A stretch of DNA of 64,000 nucleotides from Lachnospiraceae bacterium (lineage in GTDB: Bacteria; Bacillota; Clostridia; Lachnospirales; Lachnospiraceae): contig JAILMH010000068.1 of the NCBI GenBank assembly GCA_024692715.1, positions 1 to 64,000 of the forward strand. The letters run 5' to 3'. The position numbers were made by a program, and so were the translations under genes. The notes beneath the pieces were generated by a model that saw nothing but the letters and a program-made list of their open reading frames with translations, did not search any database and was not told where the DNA came from. Positions 28,204 through 40,000 of this stretch are shown in pieces. Positions within the stretch are counted from its first letter, which is position 1; each line of letters begins with the position of its first letter.

Positions 28204-29320
28204 ATTCGATATTGTCCCACTCTTTTTCCGGAATCAATGCAACGTATGTCTTACCTACATTGATTTCGATCTGATTTCCATTTTCATCATAGTAACGTGT
28301 TGCATCGAGGTCATTTGCCTTGCTCCATGTTACCTTTATAGCCTTACCGTCTGTGATGAAGTAGCCTTCGCGATTTGACTCTGAAGGATAGTACATCATA
28401 TATCCGTGCTCATCGAGCTGCTCAAGTCTTGCATTCTGAAGAAGAAGGTTCTTGAAAGCAACCTGCTTATTGCCGTTACCTGCATCAGACTCTGCCTGAT
28501 TGTACTGGAAATACTTGTAAACACCCTCAGACTCATCATACTCAAGCCATGGGTTGTTGTGATGGAACGGAAGAGTAACCTTTGTAGCTGTTTCAGCACT
28601 TGAATACTGAGAAAGGTCATTATCCTGTGTATGTGAAGCAAAAAGATAATGAGGCTGTCCTGAATAATACTGGTTATATGTCTTAGAATATCCTGTATTC
28701 TTGAAGTTCTTGTCTATATCACCAGAAAGGATATACTCTGTAAACTCTCTTGACTTACCATTGTCAACTCGTGAGAATGTACCGCTGAAACGCTCAACGA
28801 AATCATTCTTGTAGAAGTTATCATTCCAGAATGGGCCACCATCATGACAAAGTACTGCATTCCACTCAGGGAAGATCTGAAGGTTTGTAGGTCTTGTGCT
28901 TCGGATAGAACCGATCTGTTTAACACTGTTGTAATCCTTGAACATAGCCATGAAACGTGTTACGCCCTGGTTTGCTGTACTGTTTACCATCTCATAGATG
29001 ATATCAGCCTGGGAAACACCATAGTGTGGAAGGGCTGTCTTCTCATCATCGATCATAACTGCGATAGGTCTCTGATCCTTAAGGGATTCATCGATCCACT
29101 CACCTGTAAGCTCACTGGCATACATTCCATCAGGTGCAACTTCTGTCGCTTCCTCTTCTGCAGCTGCTTCTGTTGAAGCTGCAGCAGACTCTTCAGAGCC
29201 AATAACAATTGAAGTATCCTCTGTTGATGCTGAACTTGCAGCTTCTTTTTTGCTTCCGCAAGCTGTAAGCATCATTACTCCTGTAAGTGCAAGGAGTGCT
29301 ACAACACTTAATTTCTTCAT
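28196..29320 (-). CDS. DUF3048 (YerB-like) lipoprotein
   Basis: Lipobox LTACGS; RPIAVMIDDEKTALPHYGVSQADIIYEMV, IRSTRPTNLQIFPEWNAVLCHDGG. Confidence 0.88.
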   Translation of the reverse strand: MKKLSVVALLALTGVMMLTACGSKKEAASSASTEDTSIVIGSEESAAASTEAAAEEEATEVAPDGMYASELTGEWIDESLKDQRPIAVMIDDEKTALPHYGVSQADIIYEMVNSTANQGVTRFMAMFKDYNSVKQIGSIRSTRPTNLQIFPEWNAVLCHDGGPFWNDNFYKNDFVERFSGTFSRVDNGKSREFTEYILSGDIDKNFKNTGYSKTYNQYYSGQPHYLFASHTQDNDLSQYSSAETATKVTLPFHHNNPWLEYDESEGVYKYFQYNQAESDAGNGNKQVAFKNLLLQNARLEQLDEHGYMMYYPSESNREGYFITDGKAIKVTWSKANDLDATRYYDENGNQIEINVGKTYVALIPEKEWDNIEFE

Positions 29321-29454
29321 TAACTTTAATTCCTCTCAATACTTATACAATGTTTACTGCTACTTGCATGAATGCCGGCACAGGACATCCACGCTATATA
29401 TGAACGTGCCGGATCCTCCCGCTGCTTAGCAGCCTCCCTCATCGATACGTTCTT

Positions 29455-30750
29455 TTATTTCTTAAGCGGACTCTCGCGATAAATAATGTCCTCACGAGCC
29501 GGTCCGTTAGAAACCATAGTGATTGGATAGCCAAGATGCTTCTCGACAAATTCAATGTATTTACGGCAATTTTCAGGAAGTTCTTCAAACTTTCTGATAC
29601 CGCGGATATCGCACTTCCATCCCGGAAGTACTTCATATACAGGCTTGCACTTTGCAAGCTCATGATATACAGGGAACTCGGTGATCTGCTTGCCCTCATA
29701 CTCATAAGCTACACAGACCGGAATCTCATCGAGATATCCAAGATCATCCACTACTGTAAATGCTACGTCTGTAGCACCCTGCATACGTACACCATATTTA
29801 GAAGCTACACAGTCATACCAGCCTACACGTCTCGGTCTTCCTGTTGTAGCGCCGTACTCTCCGCCATCTCCGCCGTGATTTCTGAGCGTTACGGCTTCAT
29901 CGCCAAATACCTCTGAAACGAAATCTCCGCCGCCAACAGCTGAAGAATAGGCCTTACTTACTGCGATTATCTGCTTGATCTCATAAGGCGGGATGCCTGC
30001 ACCGATTGCTCCATATGCAGCAAGAGGTGAAGAAGAAGTAACCATCGGATAAATTCCGAAATCCGGATCCTTCATTGTTCCAAGCTGTCCCTCGAGAAGA
30101 ACTGTCTTATTCTCTTTGATCGCATCCTGAAGATAAAGTGCAACATTTCCAAGATAAGGTTTGATCTCTTCTCTCCAACGAATGATATCATTAAAGAGTG
30201 CCTCCCTGTCAAGAGGTTTCTCTTTATAAAGATTTATCAGCATGCAGTCTTTGATATCACAAACGCGATCGATCTTCTCACGAATAACATCATCATCCTG
30301 ATAAAACTCATTTATCTGCCAACCGATCTTGGCATATTTATCTGAGTAAAAAGGTGCAATTCCGGATTTAGTAGATCCAAATGCTTTTCCTGCAAGTCTT
30401 GCCTCTTCAAGTCCATCAAAAAGCTTATGATACGGCATAAGAACCTGAACCCTGTCTGAGATCATGATCTGAGGCTTCGGAACGCCCTGATCTGTAAGAG
30501 ACTTAAGCTCTGCAAGGAACTTATCAATATCAAATGCCATACCGTTTCCGCAGATATTCATGATATTCTCATGAAAAACACCTGACGGAAGAGTGTGCAG
30601 GGCAAATTTGCCATACTTATTTACGATGGTGTGACCTGCATTTGATCCACCCTGAAAGCGGATAACAACATCCGCATTCTCTGCAAGGGTATCAACAACC
30701 TTTCCCTTACCTTCGTCACCCCAGTTGGCACCAACCACTGCTTTAACCAT
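29455..30750 (-). CDS. purA: Adenylosuccinate synthetase
   Basis: GANWGDEGKGKVVDTLA; QGGSNAGHTIV; GRPRRVGWYD. Confidence 0.98.
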   Translation of the reverse strand: MVKAVVGANWGDEGKGKVVDTLAENADVVIRFQGGSNAGHTIVNKYGKFALHTLPSGVFHENIMNICGNGMAFDIDKFLAELKSLTDQGVPKPQIMISDRVQVLMPYHKLFDGLEEARLAGKAFGSTKSGIAPFYSDKYAKIGWQINEFYQDDDVIREKIDRVCDIKDCMLINLYKEKPLDREALFNDIIRWREEIKPYLGNVALYLQDAIKENKTVLLEGQLGTMKDPDFGIYPMVTSSSPLAAYGAIGAGIPPYEIKQIIAVSKAYSSAVGGGDFVSEVFGDEAVTLRNHGGDGGEYGATTGRPRRVGWYDCVASKYGVRMQGATDVAFTVVDDLGYLDEIPVCVAYEYEGKQITEFPVYHELAKCKPVYEVLPGWKCDIRGIRKFEELPENCRKYIEFVEKHLGYPITMVSNGPAREDIIYRESPLKK

Positions 30751-30774
30751 TTTACTTCCTCCTGTAATCCCGCT

Positions 30775-32211
30775 TTACACGTTGATCTCTGCTTTTAATC
30801 CAAGCAGTTCTTTATTATTATCCAAAATAGGCTGTACTACATTTTTAAGGAATGAGTTTACCTGAACCTCTGATCTGCCTGTATACTTAGACGGATCAAG
30901 GTTGGCCTTAAGCTCATCAAGTGTAACTCCAAACATCGGGTCTGAAGCAATAAGTTCAAGAAGATCGTTATCCTTTCCTTCTTTCTTAACATGCTCACCC
31001 GCCTGCATTGAGAGTCTGCGGATCTCTTCGTGAAGCTCCTGGCGATTTCCGCCTTTCTTCACGCAGTCCATCATTATATTTTCTGTAGCCATAAACGGAA
31101 GCTCGGCCATCATGTGTTTCTCAATTACCTTAGGGTAAACAACGAGGCCATCGACTACATTAAGGTCCAGATCAAGGATTCCATCAATTGCAAGGAAGCC
31201 TTCCGGAACAGAAAGTCTCTTATTTGCGGAATCATCAAGAGTTCTTTCAAACCACTGTACGGCAGAAGTAATCGCCGGATTAAGTGCATCTATCATGACA
31301 TATCTTGAAAGAGAAGCAATTCGCTCTGAACGCATCGGATTTCTCTTATATGCCATTGCTGATGAACCGATCTGAGTCTTCTCAAACGGTTCCTCGACTT
31401 CTTTAAGATGCTGAAGAAGTCTTATATCGTTTGACATCTTATGTGATGTTGCGGCAATGCCTGCGAGTACATTAAGTACACGAGTATCTACCTTTCTCGA
31501 ATATGTCTGGCCTGATACAGCATAGCATGCCTTAAATCCCATCTTCTCAGCGATCATAGGATCGATCTTATCGATAGTCTCCTGATCACCGTTGAAAAGC
31601 TCAAGGAAGCTTGCCTGTGTTCCTGTTGTTCCCTTTGAGCCAAGGAGCTTAAGTGTAGACTGAACATACTCAAGATCTTCAAGATCCATTGTGAATTCCT
31701 GAAGCCAGAGTGTGGCTCTCTTACCTACTGTTGTAGGCTGAGCCGGCTGAAAATGTGTGAAAGCCAATGTAGGCTGTGCTTTATATTTATCAGCAAACTT
31801 TGCAAGCTCTGCGATCACGTTTACAAGCTTTTTCTTAACAAGCGAAAGAGCTTCATTCATAAGAATGATGTCTGTATTATCTCCAACATAGCAGCTTGTA
31901 GCTCCGAGATGAATGATTCCTGCTGCCTTAGGACACTGCTGGCCATAGGCATAAACATGACTCATTACATCATGACGTACTACCTTTTCACGAGCTCTGG
32001 CAACATCATAATTGATGTTATCTTTATTTGCCTTAAGCTCCTCAATCTGCTCGTCTGTGATATCCAGCCCCAGTTCTTTTTCTGTCTCTGCAAGTGCGAT
32101 CCAGAGGCGTCTCCATGTCCTGAATTTCTTATCCTCTGAAAAAATATACTGCATTTCCTTACTAGCGTAACGTTCTGATAATGGGCTGATGTAGCGATCT
32201 GTTTCCTGCAT
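30775..32211 (-). CDS. purB: Adenylosuccinate lyase
   Basis: TSCYVGDNTDIIL; signature SSAMAYKRNPMRSERI. Confidence 0.98.
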   Translation of the reverse strand: MQETDRYISPLSERYASKEMQYIFSEDKKFRTWRRLWIALAETEKELGLDITDEQIEELKANKDNINYDVARAREKVVRHDVMSHVYAYGQQCPKAAGIIHLGATSCYVGDNTDIILMNEALSLVKKKLVNVIAELAKFADKYKAQPTLAFTHFQPAQPTTVGKRATLWLQEFTMDLEDLEYVQSTLKLLGSKGTTGTQASFLELFNGDQETIDKIDPMIAEKMGFKACYAVSGQTYSRKVDTRVLNVLAGIAATSHKMSNDIRLLQHLKEVEEPFEKTQIGSSAMAYKRNPMRSERIASLSRYVMIDALNPAITSAVQWFERTLDDSANKRLSVPEGFLAIDGILDLDLNVVDGLVVYPKVIEKHMMAELPFMATENIMMDCVKKGGNRQELHEEIRRLSMQAGEHVKKEGKDNDLLELIASDPMFGVTLDELKANLDPSKYTGRSEVQVNSFLKNVVQPILDNNKELLGLKAEINV

Positions 32212-32255
32212 TTCAAGTTCTCCTATCTTTGTAGTTCACTTTTCGTTTACTGTGA

Positions 32256-33680
32256 TTATGGTTCGTACTTTCCGCGAATGTCCTCTGTAGGTGCGCTTAT
32301 AGGCCAATTACCCGTAAAGCATCCCTGGCAGATATCTGTACCGCCTGCTATTTCCTTAAGACGTTCAACCTTAAGATAATTGAGTGAGTCTGCTCCAATG
32401 ATCTTGCATATCTCATCAACAGAATGATTATACGCAATGAGCTGCTTACTCTCAGGCACATCTGTTCCAAAATAGCACGGATAGAGGAACGGCGGTGAAC
32501 TTACCATCATGTGTACTTCTGTTGCACCGGCCTCTCTGAGCATTCTTACGATCTGATCACTCGTCGTACCTCTTACAATTGAGTCATCTACCATAATGAT
32601 ACGTTTTCCTCGAACCGCATCTTTGATAGGATTAAGTTTTACCTCTACAGAAGTTTCTCTTGACTTCTGCTTCGGTTTAATAAATGTACGTCCAACGTAG
32701 CTATTCTTATAGAATCCGATTCCATATGGAATTCCCGACTCCAAAGAATAACCCATTGCCGCACAGTTTCCCGACTCAGGAACACCGATAACAAGGTCTG
32801 CATCAATAGGTGAATCCTGTGCAAGGAATCTGCCCGCCTTGATCCTTGCATCATAAACGCTGATTCCGTCTATAATCGAATCCGGACGTGCAAAGTAAAT
32901 ATATTCGAAGACGCATCTTCCGCGTCTGCCTTTGTCCATCATAAGTGACTTGTCGGATTTAATACCTTCTGCTGAGATGGAAACAATTTCTCCCGGCTCA
33001 ACATCTCGTACAAACTCGGCACCGATCGTATCAAGTGCACATGACTCCGATGTAATGATCCATGCATTACCCCTGCGTCCTATGCAAAGTGGTCGAAATC
33101 CCCACGGATCTCGTGCTCCAAGCAGTTTTCTCGGGCTGCTCACAACAAGTGAAAATGCGCCCTTCAGCTTTGCACATGCACGACGTAAGGCTTCTTCAAC
33201 ATTTTCTGAAAGAAGTCTCTCTCTTGCAATATGATATGCAATAACCTCAGAATCGATGGTGGTTTGAAAAATTGCGCCGGTATACTCCAACTCACGCCTG
33301 AGCTCAGGGAAATTAACAAGATTTCCGTTATGAGCCATGGCAAGAATACCTTTGACATAATTCAGTACCAGGGGCTGTGCATTCTCTCTTACGGATCCTC
33401 CCGCAGTAGAATATCTGACATGGCCTACGCCAATGTTACCCTTAAGTGAATCGAGCTGATCTTCTTTGAAGTTCTCGCTGACAAGACCCATTTCCTTGAT
33501 AGCAGAAAAGTTTCTGTCAGGCCCTTCAGTATCACTCACAGCTATACCGCAGCTTTCCTGTCCGCGATGCTGAAGTGCATAAAGACCATAGTAAATAGTC
33601 GATGCAACGTCATTGTGGTCGAAATCATAGATTCCGAAAACGCCGCATTCCTCTCCAAGCTTGTCCGAATTGAATGGCAT
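32256..33680 (-). CDS. purF: Amidophosphoribosyltransferase
   Basis: N-terminal Ntn amidotransferase (EECGVFGIYD, LQHRGQESCGIA) and PRTase motif IIMVDDSIVRGTT. Confidence 0.98.
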   Translation of the reverse strand: MPFNSDKLGEECGVFGIYDFDHNDVASTIYYGLYALQHRGQESCGIAVSDTEGPDRNFSAIKEMGLVSENFKEDQLDSLKGNIGVGHVRYSTAGGSVRENAQPLVLNYVKGILAMAHNGNLVNFPELRRELEYTGAIFQTTIDSEVIAYHIARERLLSENVEEALRRACAKLKGAFSLVVSSPRKLLGARDPWGFRPLCIGRRGNAWIITSESCALDTIGAEFVRDVEPGEIVSISAEGIKSDKSLMMDKGRRGRCVFEYIYFARPDSIIDGISVYDARIKAGRFLAQDSPIDADLVIGVPESGNCAAMGYSLESGIPYGIGFYKNSYVGRTFIKPKQKSRETSVEVKLNPIKDAVRGKRIIMVDDSIVRGTTSDQIVRMLREAGATEVHMMVSSPPFLYPCYFGTDVPESKQLIAYNHSVDEICKIIGADSLNYLKVERLKEIAGGTDICQGCFTGNWPISAPTEDIRGKYEP

Positions 33681-33757
33681 TCTTTTCTCCGATTTCTCTT
33701 ATGCGATTTACTTTTTGTTCTATGTATGTAAAACAAGCCATTTCACACACAATTTCG

Positions 33758-33786
33758 ATTATATATCAGAAGTACATCTTTCGCAA
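33758..33786 (-). promoter_or_regulatory. purF promoter
   Basis: TTGCGA-17 nt-TATAAT on minus strand. Confidence 0.7.
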
Positions 33787-33813
33787 GAAAAGGTTTGCTT
33801 AAGCTTAACATAA

Positions 33814-35013
33814 TTATACGTTATTGTAGGATGCCACAATTCCAAGAACCTCCTGGCCGTATTCAGGGTAATTTTTCACAATATCATTGATTTCTTCTCT
33901 TGAAGCATCCCTGTTTTCTGTGTTGTACTGAATACGCTTTCTAAGTGACTGACGCCTTGTATTTAAGTCATGACGTATCTCTACCATTTCTTTAGGATTA
34001 TACAAAGCTTCACACTGTCTTGCCCATATTACAGGGTCTTTGAGATGCAGATCTCTCATCAGCTGCACAAGCCGGGATTTTTCCAGTGCCAGTTCAGAAT
34101 TTGCCCTAAGTATAAATTCCCTTGCCTTTTTCTCTTCCTGATAGGCACTCCAGTATTCCTCAAGCTCTACCGATGCATTGATGTGATATTTTCTGTACTC
34201 ATACTCGATCAGATTTGTCACGTTTACGTAGCGGATCTTAACGGTATTCTGCTTATTTATCAGCAACGCAATATAGGCATCTGCATATTTAAGCTTCCTG
34301 ACAGCGTCTGAATATGCCACATACTCACCTGTAAGCGCAAGTGCTGCAACTGCTCCCATCAAAATAAGCCCGATCCGTATATCAAGACCTCCGGCAGCAT
34401 AAAAAACTAAAAGTACTGCTGTTGCCGCAGATGCCGCTGCTATTGTAACCAGCAGGAAATTTTTAATATTTTTCATGGATGCTCTGAGTTCCGATTTCTG
34501 ATAGTTGTACACTGCTTTTTCACTTTCAAGTCTCTGCAGATCTCCGCGCACAAGCTCTCTGAAATCTTCATTTTTTTTAATAGTCTCAAGATCTCCGCTT
34601 ACTTCTGTTTCGTATCTCGCCAGCAGATTATATTCTTCTTCGCCTATCCTGCCCAGAGATTTACGATTTAGTGAGCTTTCATGATCGAGCTTAGTGATCC
34701 TTTCGGCTATCTTATTGATCCTCGCCCTGTATTCACCCGGAGCAGCCTCTATCTCTTCAATATCCTTAAGATAGTCCGTAACGAGTCTGTACTCCATTGA
34801 AGCCTTATCTATCTCAACGATAGACTCCTGCATCTGTTCGCAGCAGTTTTTTATATACCTATCCCTCTGTTCCTGATCTCTTACGTTAAGTGTGCTTCTT
34901 TTTATCGGCTCCACTTCGCGTATGATATCATCTTCATCGAGTTCCGGCACTGCCTCCTGCGAATCGATCTTTGTCTTCATGAAATTACTCTTTAACCACT
35001 TTATAACCCCCAT
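33814..35013 (-). CDS. Membrane-anchored coiled-coil protein of unknown function
   Basis: Long charged helical regions flanking two hydrophobic helices (FLLVTIAAASAATAVLLVFYAAG; IGLILMGAVAALALTGEYVAY). Confidence 0.75.
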   Translation of the reverse strand: MGVIKWLKSNFMKTKIDSQEAVPELDEDDIIREVEPIKRSTLNVRDQEQRDRYIKNCCEQMQESIVEIDKASMEYRLVTDYLKDIEEIEAAPGEYRARINKIAERITKLDHESSLNRKSLGRIGEEEYNLLARYETEVSGDLETIKKNEDFRELVRGDLQRLESEKAVYNYQKSELRASMKNIKNFLLVTIAAASAATAVLLVFYAAGGLDIRIGLILMGAVAALALTGEYVAYSDAVRKLKYADAYIALLINKQNTVKIRYVNVTNLIEYEYRKYHINASVELEEYWSAYQEEKKAREFILRANSELALEKSRLVQLMRDLHLKDPVIWARQCEALYNPKEMVEIRHDLNTRRQSLRKRIQYNTENRDASREEINDIVKNYPEYGQEVLGIVASYNNV

Positions 35014-35036
35014 ATTTACACCCCTCTCCGACTTAA

Positions 35037-35792
35037 TTAAACAGATTTTCTGTATGAATTCTCCATATCATTCAAAAGCTCTGTAAGTATGACCTGACTT
35101 CCCTCAACATCGCCATCCTCAACCTTTCGAAGATACCTTCTATATCTTCTCTCCATGACACTGTCCCCTGAAGCAGCGCTCTCCGGTATATTTCCCTCCG
35201 CCAGAGATCTGGCATCTGAAAATGCCTCTTTTGAGCTCTGGGAAGTGGGATTCAACTCAAATGCAAGTCTGAAACACTCAGCGGCTTCTGCAAAATAAAA
35301 AAGATCTGCATAGGCAACACCCTTATTGTGATAGATTCTTGCCGCTTCATTCGGCTTCTGTGTCTGATCGATTTCCTCAAGTGCCATATTGTACTCATTT
35401 ACAGCTTCGGAATACCTTCCGCCCTTCACCAGAAAGTCTCCCTTCATCCTGTGTTTTTCTGATTTACTCAGAGTACCTCTTGCTGCCAGCTGGCGCTTCA
35501 TATTCTCGATCTCTTCCTTACCCGCAAGGTTCGTCTCTGACATAAGTGCTTCCACAAAGTCTGTAAGACTTCCTCCGCTCATCACGCATTCCCTGAGCGT
35601 ATCTGCAAGTTCCGGGAGCATAAGTTCCTTTTCTATGAATTTGCAAAGGCTTTCATCGAGTATTGACGCATCCAGCATCATTATATTTTCTTTCACATAA
35701 TACGCGAGCTCTTCGGCAGAATATAGACCAATTCCTGCCGTATCGATGTAATATGGTATCGACGCCCGTCTTCCTACACAAAGATAAACCAT
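35037..35792 (-). CDS. TPR repeat protein
   Basis: GDFLVKGGRYSEAVNEYNMALEEI, ARIYHNKGVAYADLFYFAEAAECFRLAFELNP. Confidence 0.8.
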   Translation of the reverse strand: MVYLCVGRRASIPYYIDTAGIGLYSAEELAYYVKENIMMLDASILDESLCKFIEKELMLPELADTLRECVMSGGSLTDFVEALMSETNLAGKEEIENMKRQLAARGTLSKSEKHRMKGDFLVKGGRYSEAVNEYNMALEEIDQTQKPNEAARIYHNKGVAYADLFYFAEAAECFRLAFELNPTSQSSKEAFSDARSLAEGNIPESAASGDSVMERRYRRYLRKVEDGDVEGSQVILTELLNDMENSYRKSV

Positions 35793-35802
35793 ATTCTCTC
35801 CA

Positions 35803-37074
35803 TCAAAGCAATTCTATTATCTCTTCCCTTGACAATCCCGCTGACGGGAAGATTTCTCCAAAGCCAAGGTCCGTTACCTTACAATTCAGCCTGTTATTTT
35901 TAGGGCAGGTTATATCAAGTCTTATCCTCGTGGTCCGTTCAGGCCTTTCAGGGATCCAGTCGCAGCGTATCACCGCTTCTCTCTCGTTTTCATCCCCGCT
36001 GCCTCTTATCACAAGGCTTATCCGCCTGTCTGTTCCAAGCATGAATTCTGCAGATGCATTTATGTCATACCAGCTTATTCCGGGACTTATGAGCGGAATA
36101 ACATCCTCTCTCACCCCATCTGAAGCACGTATACCGATAAACGTATTTATCCTTGTCTCATCCATAAAGATGTATCTGCTTCCAAGCCTCGTCCAGCCCA
36201 CCAGATCAGCTGCCGCATAACATGCACCTTTTGTATACAAATTCTGACCAACAAATACTCTGGCTCTTGAACAGAGGAATCTAAAGGTCTTGTCCGCCCA
36301 TCTTCCTCCAAACGAGCTTCCCGTAAGATAAACAGCCGAGAGTCTCTTATTCATCATTTCATTCTCAGAGATCTCACGGAAGATATTGTCATATAGCTGG
36401 GCATTTTCCTCCACGAAAGGGACCATGTCCTCATAGCTTTTTTCTTCCGTCATAACTATCGCAGGTCTTGCAGATGAATCTATCACAAGGCTGCTCATCT
36501 TAAAATGTGCACGGTTATAGTCAAAGAGCATAACCCCGTCACGCCAGAGCTCTATCGGCTGATTGAGTGCGTAATAGAAAAAGCTTTCAGCATGACTTAT
36601 ATACCTGATCTCACTTATGTCCGAGCGGATATTTGTAAGTATCTTTTCAAATATCGCCGGAAGTGCAGGATCTATGCTCTCTGTCGTTATCACAAGAGAA
36701 GCTATTCCCTGGGGATTTATCTCTGATGGATAAAGCAGTACATATGTTACGAACATTCCAAGAAGCCTTACCGGATCAGCCTTTTCATTCTGATCGATGT
36801 AGATTGGCTTTCCTATTATCGCCCTATGCACGAGGCTGTCGATAAGCTCTACCCCATATTCCTGTGATGCACTTATTGCCTCTTCTCCGAAGCACCATCC
36901 CCCTTCCTCTCCGGGCATTTTACACGCAAGCGTTGGAATCTCGAATTTCTCCTCATCATCACCTGTACGATATGTGACTACATTCATATCACTTCTGTCA
37001 ATATAGGAAATTTCAGAAAAATCATCGCTCAGATCGATTCCCACCGCCATGTTTTTTTCAACTGTATTATTCAT
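35803..37074 (-). CDS. Actin/Hsp70-fold ATPase-like protein (DUF5716-like)
   Basis: N-terminal AVGIDLSDDFSEISYID (phosphate-1-like); AVYLTGSSFGGRWADKTFRFLCSRARVFVGQNLYTKGACYAA (adenosine-motif-like). Confidence 0.7.
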   Translation of the reverse strand: MNNTVEKNMAVGIDLSDDFSEISYIDRSDMNVVTYRTGDDEEKFEIPTLACKMPGEEGGWCFGEEAISASQEYGVELIDSLVHRAIIGKPIYIDQNEKADPVRLLGMFVTYVLLYPSEINPQGIASLVITTESIDPALPAIFEKILTNIRSDISEIRYISHAESFFYYALNQPIELWRDGVMLFDYNRAHFKMSSLVIDSSARPAIVMTEEKSYEDMVPFVEENAQLYDNIFREISENEMMNKRLSAVYLTGSSFGGRWADKTFRFLCSRARVFVGQNLYTKGACYAAADLVGWTRLGSRYIFMDETRINTFIGIRASDGVREDVIPLISPGISWYDINASAEFMLGTDRRISLVIRGSGDENEREAVIRCDWIPERPERTTRIRLDITCPKNNRLNCKVTDLGFGEIFPSAGLSREEIIELL

Positions 37075-37086
37075 ATTTTCTTCTTC

Positions 37087-40000
37087 CTAGATCAGCTCAA
37101 ATTTTTGATCAACTGCTCTCGATTTTAATATATAAAGCTTAAGAAGATCGTCCATACTCCGGCTATCGCCCATTGTCCGGCTCACAAGAATACTGTTCAG
37201 AATATCAAATCTCGTATCGCTGTTCCTGATCCTTTCATCATCGGAATCAAGGGTACGGCTGGTCGTAAGAGTTGAATTACTGCCATCTTCCTCTGTTATG
37301 TAATACTGAAGCTGCTCCCCATAGAAAAGTGTGAAGTTCTTTACATAGACTCCACCGACGATATTCTTCATAGCTTCAGTGTAGAAGCCTCCTTCATTAC
37401 CGTTTTCCTTGGTTATCATATAATGGATCACAGCTGTTTTATCCGGATTTGTCCTGTATTCTATAAATGTCCTGTCGTCATAAAGCATCATTTCCGGCAC
37501 AAAGCTTCTGAAACGTCTGAAAAATTCAAACACGATTCCCCTCTGAAGATAATGACGGACTGCCCTTGCAATGCCGCTTCTAAATACAGGATTTACCTCT
37601 TTTTTCTCAGAAAAATATCTAAGCATCGCAAGACTTACAACATCAATGAACTTTTCACCATGCTCAAGATGTGAGTATATTCTTTCAAAAATGTACTCCT
37701 TCGTAATACGATTCTTGACAAAATAATCATAGGCAGCATAAGTAAGCCATGCCTTTACAAGATCATCACTATTATCCGGCTTTGCATATAAAACAAAGAC
37801 GTCATCAGCTTCACCAACAAAGGAATGCGCAAAAAGCATCTGTGAGATCATCCTGCGCTCTATATGAACTGCTGAAATATTAAAGTTCTGAGCTGCCTTC
37901 CAGATATCTCTCAGGTGTCGTATCGAGCCGTTGTAGTTTTCCTCAAGAAACTCCAATATGACCTCATCATACTTACCATGACGGAATGCACTTATACAGA
38001 TATCCATAAGGAATTTATCTGAAGTATACTGATCATCTCTTATTATCCTGCTGGCAAGTCGTACTATCACCTTGCTGTCAAGTCTTGATGCCCCGTATTT
38101 TTTCAAAATGTCATAGGCACGCTGCTGCATTCCGCGGATCACAAGGTAATTTACATATTCAGCTCTCATCACTTCATTGAGTTTTCCCGGCTCTACGCTC
38201 AGCAGCGCTTCATCAAGCTCATCAAATCTGTCATTTTCGTAATAGAAGCTGATAAGATTGCGGCGCATCTCATTTCTCTCACTGTCCAATATTTCATCTG
38301 ACTGCGTAAGAGCCTTGACTGCATCTTTATTCTCCTCATTAACAGAAAGAAATCTGCGCCCTGTTCCGCATATATAGAAGGCAAATCCGACATTTGCAGT
38401 CTGATTGGCCCTTATAAATCTTTCAAACATGATAGGCTGCAGCATCTTCCTATCAACTATTCCTGTTCTGTCCGCTGTACGATTTCCATAAGAATCTTCA
38501 AAGAAAAGCTCATAGTTATTGCTGTATATATCGATGTAGGCCTCTCCGCCTATCATCATTCTGCGTCTTTCTTTTTTGAATCCAAATTCGATCACACTGA
38601 CCGAAACAATAGATTTGTTTTCAGTTGTGATATGATGCGTGAAACAGAGCATCGAAAGAGCATTCATAAGTTCAACGTGCCTGTCAAAGCCACGGATTGA
38701 AACAGCATACTCATATATACATGCGAGTTCCTCACTCATCTTTCCGGCAATTGCTTTTCTCAGCGCAAATTCAGCTATCTGCGGGTTGTAAGTCATTAAA
38801 TACTCTCCGGCAGTATTTCTGTGCTGGATAAGATTTAAGTAAAGCTGCGCGGTAAGATCATCCGGAATATCCGTACCCATCTTAAAGTACATGAGCACTG
38901 ACCTGTCGATCAAAGCTCTTGAATCTGTCGGGAACGAATACATATAGTACTCATATAATCTGGTTATCTTAAGCTGTCTTTCTACTGCAATACGGAACCA
39001 CTTAAAATGAATCGGGGATGCCGCATGATTTTGGATCAGGTGAGTACAGATCGCACTTAAGATCTCTTCGGAGCGATATTTTCCGTAATAGGCACCTGCA
39101 AGGCGCACGTAAGTACGCACATAACGACGAAGTCTGCTTCCATTGAAAGCTATTCGTGTCATGAGCTTTTCGTTGAAAATACCATGCTTTGCAGCCCACC
39201 ACAGTGCATTTACCTCAAACTCCGTCATTCCCTTCATTAACGAAGGGTCAGCAGATATAAGAAGCATAGCCTCTGAATATAAAAGCGGAGTTCTTCTTCC
39301 AGCCTCATATATCTTACGCATCATGGCCATTTTACGCTGAGGATCATTTTCCATTTCCTCATCCATATACATCAAAAGCCACAAAAGACGCGCAGAATTA
39401 TCCTTGGATTTATAAAATTCTTTAATCTTTTCCGCATTTTCTTTTACAAGGAATTCATCTCTTTTGAGCATAGACTCGAGATAGAGCAGGTATGCACGAT
39501 ATTCCGGCTTACGCTTTTCAATATCGAATTCGCTTTTAATGTGCCCGAGCACGGACTCTGCTTCCTGCATTCGAGACTGCAGTATCAGTACATGCACCAT
39601 ATACAGTCTTGAAGCGAGATCATGCGGATAAACAGAATTTATCTTTTCAATAAGTATCATTGATGATCTGCACCATGCATCAAGTCTGATCTCATGCATT
39701 CTGAACTTAAGAAATTCATTCATCAGTGATACTTCAAGCTTCTGACGGGCAAGTATCCTGTCAGGTCGTTCTCCCTGAACGTGGCAGACGATCCGTATCT
39801 TTTCGTAATAATGATTACCTGAAATAGTAACCGTTCCGACATTGGTTCCGCCATGCATTGCCCCTTCGATCAGCAATATCTTGAGATAGCATACATCTCC
39901 GTCAAAATTTTCCTCTGTGATAAAAGTTTTTCCGACAACTGCAAAATCAGCATCAGAGCTCACTCTGAGACTGACATCTCCCCAGCCGCTCTTTTTAAGT

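Noticed and set aside
33681-33813. Possible purine riboswitch upstream of purF
   Set aside because: Only a promoter and a short unstructured leader seen; no purine aptamer core
35663-36220. 185-aa plus-strand ORF
   Set aside because: Antisense to the DUF5716-like gene; Ser/Leu-rich shadow ORF
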